In this document: piece after piece, positions 36,035-47,889 of the stretch | Numbering within the stretch: the stretch's first letter is position 1 | Layout: every line of letters starts with the position of its first letter | Source: Cryptomeria japonica | Lineage: Eukaryota; Streptophyta; Pinopsida; Cupressales; Cupressaceae | Length of the DNA: 64,000 bases | Reading direction: 5' to 3' | NCBI RefSeq assembly: GCF_030272615.1 | Contig: NC_081409.1 | Location: 24,386,406 to 24,450,405, forward strand | The notes under the pieces: model-generated | Databases searched by the model: none | The model's input: only the letters and a program-made list of their open reading frames with translations | What the model was told of the DNA's origin: nothing | Made by a program: the position numbers and the translations under genes

Positions 36035-36360
36035 CATTCACTGTTTATCACAAAATGCTACTTGCTACCTAAATGCATCTGGTTATCTATCCTAGTGACA
36101 CTCACTGTTCATCACAAAGTGTTGCTATCTACCCTAAGTAGTGCTCCCTGTTCATCACAAAGTACTACGTGTATGACATTCCCTGTTCATCACAAAGTGT
36201 CACTCACATTCGCACTCCCTGTTCATCACAAAGTGCTGCCTATCTTGGTGCTCCCTGTTCATCACAAAGTGCCTGGATCTATCCTAATCTTTCTAGAGGA
36301 CCTGCTTGAGTGTATCCTCTCAGCAGCTTATCCAATCGACAGCGTATGTTCATCACAGAA
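36035..36360 (-). repeat. Tandem GTTCATCACAAAGTG repeats, upstream of PMD
   Basis: Five good copies of GTTCATCACAAAGTG (36107-36275), about 36-43 bp apart, and weaker ones near 36042 and 36349. In PMD orientation they read CACTTTGTGATGAAC and fall in its upstream region or putative intron. Confidence 0.85.
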
Positions 36361-36404
36361 CTGTCGATTTGACCTAAACGACTAAAACCATGCATTTAAA
36401 CACA

Positions 36405-36712
36405 CAAACGCACTTTTACAACACACACGCGCTTTTAACTCATAAACACGCTTATAGACTGCACAAACGCACTTCTGAAACACAGACGCGTTTTATGAAC
36501 ACAAACGTGCCTATGCCAGACACAAACGTGACCAGGGAACACAGACGTCCCTACATGACATAAACGCTCCTATAAAGCACAGACGCTGCTACATTTCACA
36601 AACGCGTCTGCATTCAACACAAACGCGGTTCCAGGCACAGACGCGCCTGGACCCGACACAGACGCGCCTGTTGGACACAGACGCGCCTGGCGCTGACACA
36701 GACGCGGTTGCG
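36405..36712 (-). repeat. CACAGACGCG array upstream of PMD in Tat-2
   Basis: About 14 copies of CACA(G/A)ACGCG-type motifs, the reverse complement of the leader arrays at 22597 and 24102. Read in PMD direction they are the same GCGTCTGTG motif. Confidence 0.85.
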
Positions 36713-37221
36713 CATTTTTGCACTTTTTAAATATCCTATTCCTAGCGCATTTATTGCTCCTAAACATGCATTTATGACAAAACTCGAAATGCGTGAAAGT
36801 ACGAGGAGGTTTTCGGGTACTTACCGGCTCTCCTGCATCGGCTGGTCGCTGGAATCGGTGGACACGGTCAAATCTATGAATGAATGCCATCGCTGCTGAC
36901 TGCTGCTGCTCTTTTCTCGCTCTACACTGTGATCTTCTAAGGGTGTGGATGACAATGAGGATGTCTTTTGCCCATGGTCTATCTTATAGCCTACCCTCGC
37001 CCTGGCCTTCATTTCCCGAGTCAGTATTCTTCATCCTGTGACTTTGTCACTTTATCCAATCAGTCCATTCTATCTCGTCTTTCTTATCGAGAGATTGTCT
37101 GCACTCTTTCCAGACTTTTTCATCCAATCTCTCGAGGGGGCATATAATTCCTTATTCTGGGGCAACTTTGTGTCAGTTCATCTTATTTTCTTTGAAACAA
37201 CGCGACAAGCCGCATTGTCTC

Positions 37222-37235
37222 AAAGAGGGGCAAAA
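37222..37235 (+). other. Tat-2 polypurine tract
   Basis: AAAGAGGGGCAAAA directly before the 3' LTR. Confidence 0.9.
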
Positions 37236-38008
37236 TGTAGACACCTAAAATTGTCATGTCTAATTAAATAAATATTTTATTTATTTAATTATCTAAGCCT
37301 AATTCTTCTATTAATTAAATAAATCTTTATTTATTTAATTAATTCATTTATCCTCTTCTAGCCTTATTTCTCATTTAAATAAATACATTTATTTATTTAA
37401 ATTATCCCTTTCCTAAATTAAATAAATATTTTATTTATTTAATTGTCCTACTTCTTCTATTAATTAAATAAATCTTTATTTATTTAATTAATTCATTATC
37501 TTTTTCTACACATGACACATGTCATTCATCTCTTATTTCCTACACTACCTACCTCTTTCATTATTTTGGTATTTCTTATACCTACCCTCTAATCCTAGCC
37601 GACCTCTCTTTTTACACCTCTCAATCTTATCCCTCCATTTCATATTGTGTCTTCTATTTAAGGAGATGCTTTCTTCATTGTCAAACCCTAATGACTGATT
37701 TTGGAGTACTTGACTACACTACAATTCCACTTGCAACCACATTCCGTTCTTTGTTGAGCTCTTGTGCATACCAAAAATCTGAGAGCAAGTATATCAAGCA
37801 AGATCAATGGAGATAGGAAGAATGGAGATCAAAACCCTAGTGGACATGTGATGGTATAATCTTTGTGATTTTGAGTTATTTGCATTGTCTTAGGTAATCT
37901 TCATATGTTATGGTGGATCTTTGTTGTTGTTAGGCTAGGGTTTAGTGGTTGAATCCATTTTAGTCTTTCAATATTATTGTTTATTGTTATCCATTTTCAC
38001 CATATACA
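37236..38008 (+). repeat. Tat-2 3' LTR (773 bp)
   Basis: Same length as the 5' LTR, with one base difference found by eye. Followed by the CAAAC duplication. Confidence 0.95.
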
Positions 38009-38095
38009 CAAACTACTATTAAATAAATTTCCTAAGTAAACTTAAGTAAGGTGTAATAATATCCTTAATGAATAATTATTTACACCAACAAGATT

Positions 38096-38102
38096 AATGG
38101 TA
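38096..38102 (+). pseudogene. Last codons of NLR-B
   Basis: Joined to 20387 after removal of the small LTR element and one duplication, the sequence reads CAA TGG TAG, i.e. Gln-Trp-stop in the LRR frame. Confidence 0.6.
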
Positions 38103-40239
38103 GCATGAAAATTGTAAGGAAAAGAGAACATCTTTGCATTGACTATCAAATTGACAACAAAAATAAATATTTTTAGAGGCTAATGATTCCAAGCACAATA
38201 TTGAAGGCAAGATCAAGGGGTTTAGTTTTTAAGGTTCTCTCCATAGCACAAGTGATTTCATGATGTTGTCTATCTTTCTAAACATATATGTAGAACGTGT
38301 GATGTAAAATCAAATAGCAGTAAAATGAGATTTTAAATATTTTTTAGAATATTTTTATAATGTTGACAAATGGTTTTTATTTATTTATAATAATAAAAAA
38401 ATAAAAGTTTTGAAGGTAAATAGTGTTTTAAGTGTTGTTTATGAATTATGAATGATAATTTGTGCAAATAAAAGTTTACTTTCTATAAATTGAATGTATA
38501 GAAATATTAAGTTATGGGAATAATAATAAATAAAAACTCAATATAATATAAATTTCATTCGTTTGTGTAAAAAAATTGTAAATTAGATATGCTCATTGCC
38601 TAGTATTTTGTGTAAAATTGTAATTGATCCTAGGTCCACTCTAGACCATAAATCAATTGTATATTTTGTAGATAACCTCTGACATGTGATCATAATATGA
38701 CATAATGTAAATGTTAAATCTTATATTATTGACCATTTTGGCTTGTTTATTATTTACAAATCTTTTTTTAATTTGGTGGTTGACAAATACTTATTGACTT
38801 ATTATTTTTCTTATAAGAGAGTTATTTTCTTGATTAGATAAGCTCGAGGAAGGGATTAGACCCATTACATATAATCCATGAAGGAAAATGAAATGAATCT
38901 CGCAAGATATGAGATTAGCAGAATAAAAACAATTAAAAAATAAAGTGAGATGGGCCTAAGAGGTATGCAAAGCTTAAGACTTATTGGGAACATTATGCAA
39001 GCTATTTTGATATGCTAAGGAACAAATAGGAATGGACCTAAGGCTTTGAGATAACTTATGATCTATGCAAAGCTTATAATATGACTTTAGGATGACGGAT
39101 ATGCAAATATGAAAATCTATTGTGGAACCTATGGATGTTTGAAACAAGTCTTTTGATATTTCGAGACAGTTTGAGATTTTAGAATGTTGGAATCTCTTGG
39201 AAAAAATGGACAGGTTTATTTTTTTGATTGGTTGGAAATATTTGAAGTGTTTTGGACTAGTTTGGATTTTTGAAATGATAGTGTTTAGCATGAACAATTA
39301 TAGATGACAGTAGATAGAGATGGTTGTTTGTGACTTGACTCTAAAACGCACTCAGAGTTTGAGAAAGGGGCCTCAATCATCCTAGATTTTACTGGTATTA
39401 ACAGATAAAAGTACTTTTGAAGCATGTGTTGCCTAAGATAGAAAGAGGATACTACTTGTTGAGTCTCCACTCAGATAAATCCAAATACTGAAACAAAGCA
39501 GACAACTAGAGATATTAGTGACAATGGCTCCCCCCATAGCATAGGCACACCAAATTTCTTTTTTCCTAAGATCCAAATATCTTATGAACTGAGGAAAATT
39601 CTATCTCTATAATGAATACTAGCAATGTGGTGTGGCTTCAGAGGTCCAACCTCCTACACCAACAGGCAACAAGGTTTTGGGCTAGTAAAACTCTTGGCTC
39701 GTAGTAATTCTTTGAGGAACAAAGCTGATATGTGGATGTTGTAAAGCAAGCTACTTAAAGATCTGAAAACCCTTATCAAAAGACTCAAATCTAGATTTCA
39801 CTCCAACTACAAGCAACCTTTTGGCAAAGCCTTTTATATAGTGGCCCAAAGAGATATACCACTTAAAACTACTATGAGGTAATTAAATCCCCAAAGTGTT
39901 TCAATTTTGAAATGCCCCTATAAGGTGATGAAATCCACACAAAAGTATTCCTCTACTAAAAAGATAAAAGCAGGTGTTGTTGTCACCTTTCACTTTCTCC
40001 CAAGATCCTGAAGGCAGGTGGAAAGATACTTGATGCAACAGTGAGCCCACCCTATAGAATGATCAAGTGTTCAAAACATGGAAGACAAAGGTTAATTACC
40101 TTAAACAAATCACTTGTGAGTTAATCTAAACAAAAGACAATCCACGTCCATTCCATTAAGAAAATTCAGGTGTGAGCTAATATATATCAATCAAATAAGT
40201 TTGTTTGAGCTTTTAGTCTTTTACAATCATCCCGCACCA
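38103..40239. other. AT-rich region without recognised gene
   Basis: Only short open frames are present and none carries a motif I recognise. It probably includes NLR-B downstream sequence followed by old repeat DNA. Confidence 0.5.
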
Positions 40240-40914
40240 AACAAATTAGTAGTTTGATATTTTGTAAGAAGATATAGATGTATTCAACAATGGGGAAGGG
40301 GATTCCCCCAAAGGAGGACTTTGGAAACCTAGACCTTCTTTGAAAAAGTGTGATGTAGATTTCTCATGACCATCAAAACTTTGTTGCACACATCCTAAAC
40401 TATGTCCATTGTATCCATGTATAGAATTAAATATATGTGTTGAAATGTCTATAGGAGAGGGTCTATTCTTAGTGTAAAAGTCTAAAGAGCCCCCATTATC
40501 AACAAGACGTGTTGGAAGTAGAGGTGGGAATTGATTTAGAAGAAGCTTGGATAAATGACACACAAGGATCCTTTAAGGCTTCATTCTTGGATGGAGGGAT
40601 CTTATACCCATTGAAAGAGGGTGTAAAGTCTAATGTACCCCAAATCCTTGCTAGGGAAGTGTGATTGGTAGGAAACTGTGTTGTTAAAATAATCATACTA
40701 TTAAAGGGAGAAATGCATCCTACTACATCATCAAGAAAATCATATAAGGACTAGGGTTAACCTTCATTGTGTTAAGCTCATTGTTATATATGAATTTGAT
40801 TGTACAATGAAGAGTAGAAGGGACTTCTTTCATAGCATGAATCCACAGTCTACCTAGAAGAAGGTTATAACTAAGAGTGTTGGGCATGACATGAATAGGA
40901 GTAGGTAAATTCAT
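40240..40914 (-). pseudogene. Decayed Ty3/Gypsy protease region
   Basis: The minus-strand frame 40914-40723 contains LSYNLLLGRLWIHAMKEVPS and TLHCTIKFIYNNE, the region after the catalytic aspartate in Gypsy proteases, matching the style but not the family of the Tat copies here. The following frames (40696-40246) look like the protease-RT linker. No RT was found downstream. Confidence 0.7.
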
Positions 40915-41029
40915 GGGTCCTACTTTGATAGGTAATATGACTATACAAAGTGACTATCTAGGAGCATTATAAAAACCATGAGCACAAAGAGGATCAGGTT
41001 GAATAATATAATAATCTTGATTTATATAT

Positions 41030-41396
41030 CTTATCTAATAGTTCAACACAACAAATATTAAGTGTTGACTAATTATGAATTAAGATACCTCTTATGTTTA
41101 ACCTCTATTAAAATACCTCTTATGTTTAACCTCTATTAAGATACTTATTTTTAACCTCTATAGAAGGAAATTCACCTTGTGAGAATATCATATCATTTGG
41201 TTTAGAAGAAGGATGATGAACCACCCTTTGTGTGAGTGTAAAAGAGACAAAACAAAACACTATCATATTGAGTCAATTTCGATGCCCTTAAAAAAGTAAT
41301 ATGAAATTGAGACTGTTAAATAATTGCACAATTGAAACCAATTGAGTTGTTGTCTACTGAATTAAACTAAACCTAACTAATATAATAACACCAACA
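41030..41396 (-). repeat. Possible minus-strand LTR remnant
   Basis: On the minus strand GGGGAAAA is followed by TGTTGGTGTTATT at 41396, which looks like a purine tract and LTR start. The other end is not defined. It may belong with the copia gag relic at 42229-42790. Confidence 0.35.
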
Positions 41397-42228
41397 TTTT
41401 CCCCTTATTACATTAATTTGAACAAGACTGGAACATTGCAACAGTTTTGAACCCAACACTTCTAGAGACATTGATGAAGCATTTTCACCAATCCTCCTCA
41501 CTCACCTAGGAAACACCAAATTGACAACATTAGTGTATCTCCTTATTGTAGAACCTGCAACCATCTACACAACATGAGAAAATATAAAAAGGTCCCCACC
41601 CTCTATGCACAATGATACACATTGAATCCAAAATTCAACATCTCCTATAAGTGTGTCTAATGCCTCCTCTAATGTTGCACATGAGATGCCTTTCCTCCAA
41701 AAGTCCACATCACCTTTGTGTCTACCTAATGCATCCTCAAAATTTATCGAAAAAATCCTTCCTCTGCCACACAAACCATATTTCTGCACATGAAATACCT
41801 TTCATCTAAAAGTCTAGATCTCCTCCAAGTCTATCTAAAGTCACTTCAACTTCTCGATAAATCGGTGCTCAAATGTGAATACGCCAAGTGTACCCACAAG
41901 AAATCTTATCCCCCTTTATCTTTCAAGGGACATATAATGCCAAAACCCCTCTTGTCTTCAGGGACACAAATGTGGTGCTTCTCTTGCAATGAATCATCCC
42001 TATGTGAGAAACCAACTTGGGATGATAGATAACCTTCTACCTCCATTGCCTCCAACCTCTAATAGGATATTCTCTACTCTCTAAAGCACAAATATTTCAT
42101 CAATTTTGGCAAGATGAGGTGAGTCATAATCATCATCATTAGATGAATCATTTGTATGCACCAAAAAATAGCAAAATTGAGTTTCATCTTTAGCGGTAGC
42201 ACAAATTTTATTTTTCTTCAACTTCCCC

Positions 42229-42790
42229 TCAATGAGATCTTTGGTTCACTGAATTTTCCTCAACAATTAAATTACTATTGTTATCTTTACTTCCTTCATC
42301 AATCAAAGAAGAAATTATAGTTTCCAAACTAGGACTAATATTGTTTAAAGTGAGAACAATATGATCAAAATTTGGAGGCATACTGCCAAGTAATATTGCC
42401 TTGGCATCGTCATTATTGACTTTGGTTTTTACACCTACAAGTTGATTAAGGAGAGAATAAAAATTACTTATTTGTTGAACAATATTATCTCCCTCTTTCA
42501 TCTTCAACACAAACAATTTTTTTTTTATGGATATTTTAGCACTTGAAGCCCATCAACAAAATAAAGTACTAAGCCTATCCCATATTTCCTTTGATGTCTG
42601 TTAGATCAATATGATACAAATATGCATCAGGTAAACCAAGACTAATCAATGCAAAAGCCTTGCTATCTTTATCTATTCATTTTGTCACTTCATCTGCATT
42701 TTGTGGCTTTTCTGCAGTTCCACTTACAATATCCCATAATGTGATGCCCCACCTACTTGGACATAAAAACTACATATTTTGATGCTACTT
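42229..42790 (-). pseudogene. Decayed copia gag
   Basis: Minus strand: LKMKEGDNIVQQISNFYSLL, AILLGSMPPNFDHIVLTLNN and, upstream, LPDAYLYHIDLT are copia gag blocks. Broken by frameshifts. The sequence between 42790 and 43640 shows no gene. Confidence 0.75.
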
Positions 42791-43639
42791 TGGGACACCT
42801 TACTTCACTATAATGATAGGGGTATCTAGTTTATGATTTGACATTGAATAAAGTTACATTGCATGGTTATCATAGTTTAATTATGTTCTAAGAGTCTTAT
42901 AAACTTAAGGGATGATTGATATTGTATTTTTTTCTTTGTTGACATGTGGTAATAACTAAAGTGAACTCAATTCAAAAATAGATGAAGCATAGTGATTTTT
43001 CTTACATCGGAATAAAAGATCTTTTAATAATTGATCATTACTCTCATGATATGAATGGGTATAGTAATAGGTAGAGAGCTTCTTAGTTTTGACTAGTAAT
43101 GTGGTAAAAAGATAATATAAAAAGTATAACATTTGATCAATTTGTAATTAAGGTTAATTGAACCTTTAGTTATTTGACATTATAACAAATATGAGGATGA
43201 CAATTTGAAATTGTTTGATGTTTCTTATAATGTGATTTGTTCCAAATGTTATAATTTAGTCCAATGAAAGATGACAAATTATAGTGGATTTCTATCCATA
43301 GATTTAAGTGAATAAAGTGGACATTATGAGTCTTTTCTTAGAGAAATGAGGTAGATGCAAATAATAAATCTTGAGAAAGAATTAAATGAGGTGGTGATGC
43401 AAAAAGTGTTCCTCTATGAATTATAGTTCAAATGATTTAGTTATTTTATGATAGGTTTGAGTACAAATAAATTAATGTATTTTTAGTTATGTATACTAAT
43501 TCCACTAATTACTATGATTGAGTTTGATTTGAGCATAGTTTTGAAGGAATAGAAGGGGTGTAAGTAGTCTTCATTTGGTGGGGATGTATACTTATAAAAG
43601 ATTTTGACCAATGCAAGGATGCAAGAGAGAAGGTATGGA

Positions 43640-45186
43640 TTCTTAACCTATTTTAATTTAATGTGAAGATAAAGTCAGTCAAAAAAAAAGAAAAGAAAAG
43701 AAGTTCAATTTGAAGAGTCACGACAGAAAAGGGCAATGAAGAGGAAACACAATCATTGGCTAGTTCTTCCAGTATGCAAGAAGTTGAAATGTTTGCATAG
43801 GAAGCTAGGTGTCAGTCACAAGAAAATGATAATATTGTACAAGCTTAGGATATTCTTTGCATTGGTGCCTCTCATAGACCCATTCAGCCAAAAATTCAAG
43901 GGCATGAACTTCCTCCCAATTCAGAACAATAGGATCAAGATTGTTTCATTGAACCAATTCTTGGAGACTTGGAGGAAATTTTGTAGGAGCAGTCCAGCAA
44001 ATGGAAGTTCGGGATCAACCAACAACCACTCCAGATTGGCTGAAAGAAAGGATGAGAGAAAAGCCATAAGAAGATATGGATCTTGTATAGGAATTGGAGG
44101 AACTTCTAAGAATAATAGAAAAACTAGAAGAAAAGAAGGTAGTGAGGATATTTTCCAAAATTACAAGAGATGGGACAAGATCTAGAACACTACATTTAGC
44201 TATGCCCAGGGTAGAAAAGGATAAAAGTGAGATCATGCCTGATGAATATGAGATTAGAGAAGTTGAATTTGGGGTGTTCTTCCATGACACAAGTGGTGGA
44301 AGATTTTTATGAATATTCTTTGGGACTGAAAGAACAAATACAAAAATTGAAGGAAAAGAATAAGAGGTTGAAGAGTGAAAATAAGGCATTGTGTGAATAT
44401 GTGCGAAACCTAAAGCATCCACTCAGAGAGGAAGATCCATTCTTTGTTCTTCCCTCTTCTATTCCTAAAGAATCCATTAAAATAATTTTGAAGAAATAAG
44501 GAGAAGAGCTTATTATTCTAAGGAATGGGTTGAAGATGTCTTCACAATGGCTAGAAAAATCATCAAAGACCTAGCTCAAATCCACTAGAAAATTCATGTC
44601 ATCTTGAGCAGGCTTGAAACTATGGAAATTTTATGGGAATATGTACATATTTATCAGGATTTGACTATTCTGCAATTAAGGGTATTGATGAAAGTTCCTA
44701 GGAAGACTTTCATTGATGGGAAGGTTGTCCAAGAGAATTAAATTTTTTACTTCCCACAAAGGTTCTATGTTGTTTGCACTAGAAAGGAATCTTTTGAAAG
44801 ATTCAGGATGGAGTCTAAATCATTTAATACTGAATCAAGAAGATACATAGATAATTCTTCAATGTAGTTGAGGCATTATTAGTTGACTTCCTGAAGAACA
44901 AATTGCATGAGTTATTCTTTGTGGAATCTTTTCCCAAGATGCATTTGGAAAATATTTCCCTATTCTCTGGAGCACAATGCGAAGAACTCAAGAGGTGGCT
45001 GGAAGTTGGGAGAAAATTTTCTCCAAGTGCGAAGAAGATATTTCCTTGTTGGAGTTCAAGATGGAGAATCTATCAAGTATCCCCATAGGAGAATTGGAGG
45101 CTACCATTACAAGATTCATTGAATTTTCCATTAATGAGAGAGATAATGGTCATCCATTCTTGGATGAGAATCTTTTGATCACATGA
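43640..45186 (+). pseudogene. Decayed coding region of unknown family
   Basis: Overlapping plus-strand open pieces (43736-44185, 44094-44312, 44227-44499, 44977-45186) look like one old protein gene broken by frameshifts. They are rich in K and E, with a clear coiled-coil stretch (LKEQIQKLKEKNKRLKSENK). I do not recognise it. An LTR-like sequence follows, so it may be the 3' part of a retroelement. Confidence 0.4.
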
Positions 45187-45189
45187 TGG

Positions 45190-45800
45190 CATAGTGGTGC
45201 ATTCATTAGTGGGAATATTTGACCAGGGTGGTGGCTAATTTAACACATGGTAGCTATCATACTTAATGAAATAAATGAAGCATATTTTTCATGTTGGGTG
45301 AACTTGGATGGAGTCGATAATTGATTGCATAGTGACCATTCTTTGAGGTGGTGTTATATTCATTGCACAATTGGCAAACTTTGCATAATGATGCATTTAT
45401 TGCATTATGGGCACCATTTTTGGCAAAAAGTGTAATTAATTGATAATGGGTGTAGTGAATCATTAATGTATTTTCCCACTATATGGTATCATAAACTTGG
45501 AATCTTTGGTCAAACCATAATTAGGGTTTTCATGTTGAATCTTAGTTGTTGATTAGTTTGCAATCAGGGCCATCCATTTTCAAGTTGGAGGCCTATAAAA
45601 GGGGGTCACCCCTTCATTTGTAATGGGTGGAGATTGTATTAAATTTTGACATGATAAGTTATTGAAGTAATAAAATATGATACATTGTTCTCTGATGGTG
45701 TACACTTGTGTTATTTCTTATCTTGTATGGTTTCTCTTTCCACACTTAGAGTAGATTTATTTCAAGCATTTAGGTGAACAAAGTTAAGCATTAGCATCTT
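45190..45800 (+). repeat. LTR-like sequence with TATA and poly(A) signals
   Basis: CCTATAAAAGGGGG near 45590 and AATAAAATATGATA near 45670 are arranged like promoter and polyadenylation signals of an LTR. Ends are not defined. Confidence 0.4.
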
Positions 45801-46480
45801 CAATCTCCCCCTTAATGCTTAATGATCTTACATGCATCTTTTTCCTTAACTTTTCAAAACTTTCTTTTGAAACTGCTTTGGTGGGTATATTAGCAAGTTG
45901 ATCACTAGTTTTGGAAAATTTTAATTCATTATGTTCCTTGGCCACAAGATTTCTTATAAAATGATAGTGAATATCAACATTTTTTGTTTGATTGTGGAAG
46001 ACTAGGATTTTGGTAATGGTAATTTCTTAATTGTTGTCAGTATATAATAGTTGGTGTAAATTTTTTTGTCCTAAGTTTTTCATAATTCTCCACAACCATA
46101 TTGCTTGATAGGAAGCTAATGTTGCAATAATATATCAAGCTTTAGTTGAGGATAAAGATACTAATGATTATTCCTTTTATGACCAAGAAATGACCCATAA
46201 ACCCAAACTGAAAGACATAACCAAAAGTACTTTTTCTTTTATCTATAGAACTAGCCCAATCACTATCGATATACCCAACTAAACAAAAATCATCTATAGG
46301 TGCATATAAAATTCCAAAATTACATGTATCCTGAACATATCTTTGAACTCTTTTCATCACACCAAAATGAAACTTGCATCTTGCATACATTCAAACATTT
46401 ATTTGATTGCTTGTGCCCTAGTTTTTCTCAATCGAACCTTGATCCTTCCACCTAAAAAAAACTTAACCTAGGGTTATCAT
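45801..46480 (-). pseudogene. Decayed copia RNase H and 3' end
   Basis: Minus strand 46390-46142 reads MKRVQRYVQDTCNFGILY and LVGYIDSDWASSIDKRKST, the copia RNase H. The end at about 45816-45801 has a purine tract (TTAAGGGGGAGATTGAAG), followed by a possible LTR start TGCTAATGC. Confidence 0.75.
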
Positions 46481-47889
46481 TTATTACCCATTGATATGTA
46501 GAAATATCGATCTACCCACATCCATGTCAAAATGTACCAAGTGTGAAATCACCTTCACTCTAGAGTCCTTTTTGGGCTTAGATTGTGCTAGTAATGATAT
46601 TCTGAGATCCCAGAATCCTATGATCCCCATTTTCCTTGTACATTTAGCATGGCCTATTTCAAAATTTTGAACTTTAGAGTCTTTGGTGAACCCCTACCAA
46701 ATTGGATGATGGTAGACCAAAATACTGAACCCCAAAATTCGAATTTAACACTTGAAAATTAGCATACTCCAAAATTTCAAACTTTGGGAAACCTATGGAG
46801 CCCATTTTTTTTTATGAATCTTATTAATCCGATTATAAATTAGTAAATTTATTATATTTTATTAGAATGGATTATATTATAATTTTAAAATTCAAAAAAA
46901 ATATAAAAGGATTAAATAAATTTTAATAGAACTAACTATTTATTTTCTAAATCATTGAAATGATGCAACTAGCAAAAGACTTATGAACAAAAAGATCACA
47001 TTAACTAATTAAGTTAATAAAAGAAGGAAGTATTTTTTATGATATTGCTATCAGGGTTCAATTGTGTAGTTTTTGAGTCAAACTCATTGACCCATGTTTC
47101 ATCACTAGTGGTTCACAAGAACCCATCTCTCATGAGAATGAATGGTCCACTTAGCACTCATTGCATCTTAAATTAATATTATAATTTAACCTAATTTTTA
47201 TAGTTCTTATACTTAAACCAATTTGTGAATTAAGCAAGAGGTCAATGCTCATATAGTGGCTTTGGTAACAATAGGGAAATGAAGAGCATAATGTTCAATT
47301 TAATATTTAAAAAATGTTCATGAAGGATTGAAACAAAAACAATGAGGGTAACATTGAAATCATGTTATTATGAGGAACACCAATTTTAAAATAATTGTTG
47401 GATAAACAAAAACTTAAAAAATAAAAGCAATAAATCTAAGCATTTAGCTTTGAAGTTAAAAAATGAGTGGTGATAGTGTTAGGATTCAAGCATAGGATCA
47501 CCATTTTATGATAAAGCTATGGGTTAGAGTTATAGTTGAATTATAAGAATATTGGAGTTGGTGCTCTTAATATTTTAATTAAGATTAGATATAGTGTTAG
47601 GATTGCAGTTCAATTATTATCTAGTTAGCATTAGTATTAAAATTATTAGAATTAATATGTATTATATTAAGATTAAGATGTAATTAAGATTATGATTCTA
47701 TCTCCAACCTCAATATATCTTATTATTGACATAACCATTGTACTTCTAATTATATCATATCTAAATTGTATTGTCTAATTCTATATGTGTAGGGTGTAAT
47801 TTTGGAATTTGTTAATTAACAAGCATTGGTCTGGACCTAATCTTCACAAGTATAGACTTTAACCTTGACTAGCCAACTACCTAAATTAT
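46481..47889. other. AT-rich region without recognised gene
   Basis: No coding signal. A stretch at 47040-47170 is similar to 53840-53960 inside the CACTA element (GAGTCAAACTCATTGACCCA-like words), so it belongs to a dispersed repeat. Confidence 0.5.

Larger units (their letters stand above)
21704..38008 (+). mobile_element. Tat-2: complete 16.3 kb Ty3/Gypsy Tat-lineage retrotransposon
   Basis: Both LTRs are 773 bp (21704-22476 and 37236-38008) and I find a single difference, C/T near 21758. The 5 bp duplication CAAAC is exact at 21699-21703 and 38009-38013. The internal region holds a primer site, long leader, gag, protease, G-patch-like segment, RT, RNase H, a second RNase H and integrase in one frame, then a long 3' region with an antisense PMD gene. 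The second RNase H between RNase H and integrase places it in the Tat group of non-chromovirus Gypsy elements. The insertion is recent, yet gag-pol carries six nonsense codons. Confidence 0.97.
20388..38090 (-). mobile_element. Small non-autonomous LTR element, split by Tat-2
   Basis: Two LTRs in minus orientation, 20388-20878 (491 bp) and 21331-21703 plus 38014-38090 (450 bp), enclose only about 450 bp (20879-21330) without coding capacity. In element orientation the LTR starts TGTTGGTGTAAATA, has a TATA box (CCTATATAAGCAGG) and ends CCATTGCCTCYA. A run of seven G residues precedes one LTR, as a purine tract. The flanks are AGATC (20383-20387) and AGATT (38091-38095), a 5 bp duplication with one change. 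No standard primer site is seen. It is TRIM-like but with long LTRs. Confidence 0.85.

Noticed and set aside
38096-38300. Possible Gypsy RT motif (LCIDYQIDNKN) after the small LTR element
   Set aside because: Only one short resemblance to CIDYR-type RT motifs, no neighbouring blocks, stops nearby.
41565-41789. 74-codon minus frame with an internal repeat (EDALGRHKGDVDFW / EEALDTLIGDVEFW)
   Set aside because: The repeat comes from a short duplicated DNA segment; no homologue recognised and no gene context.
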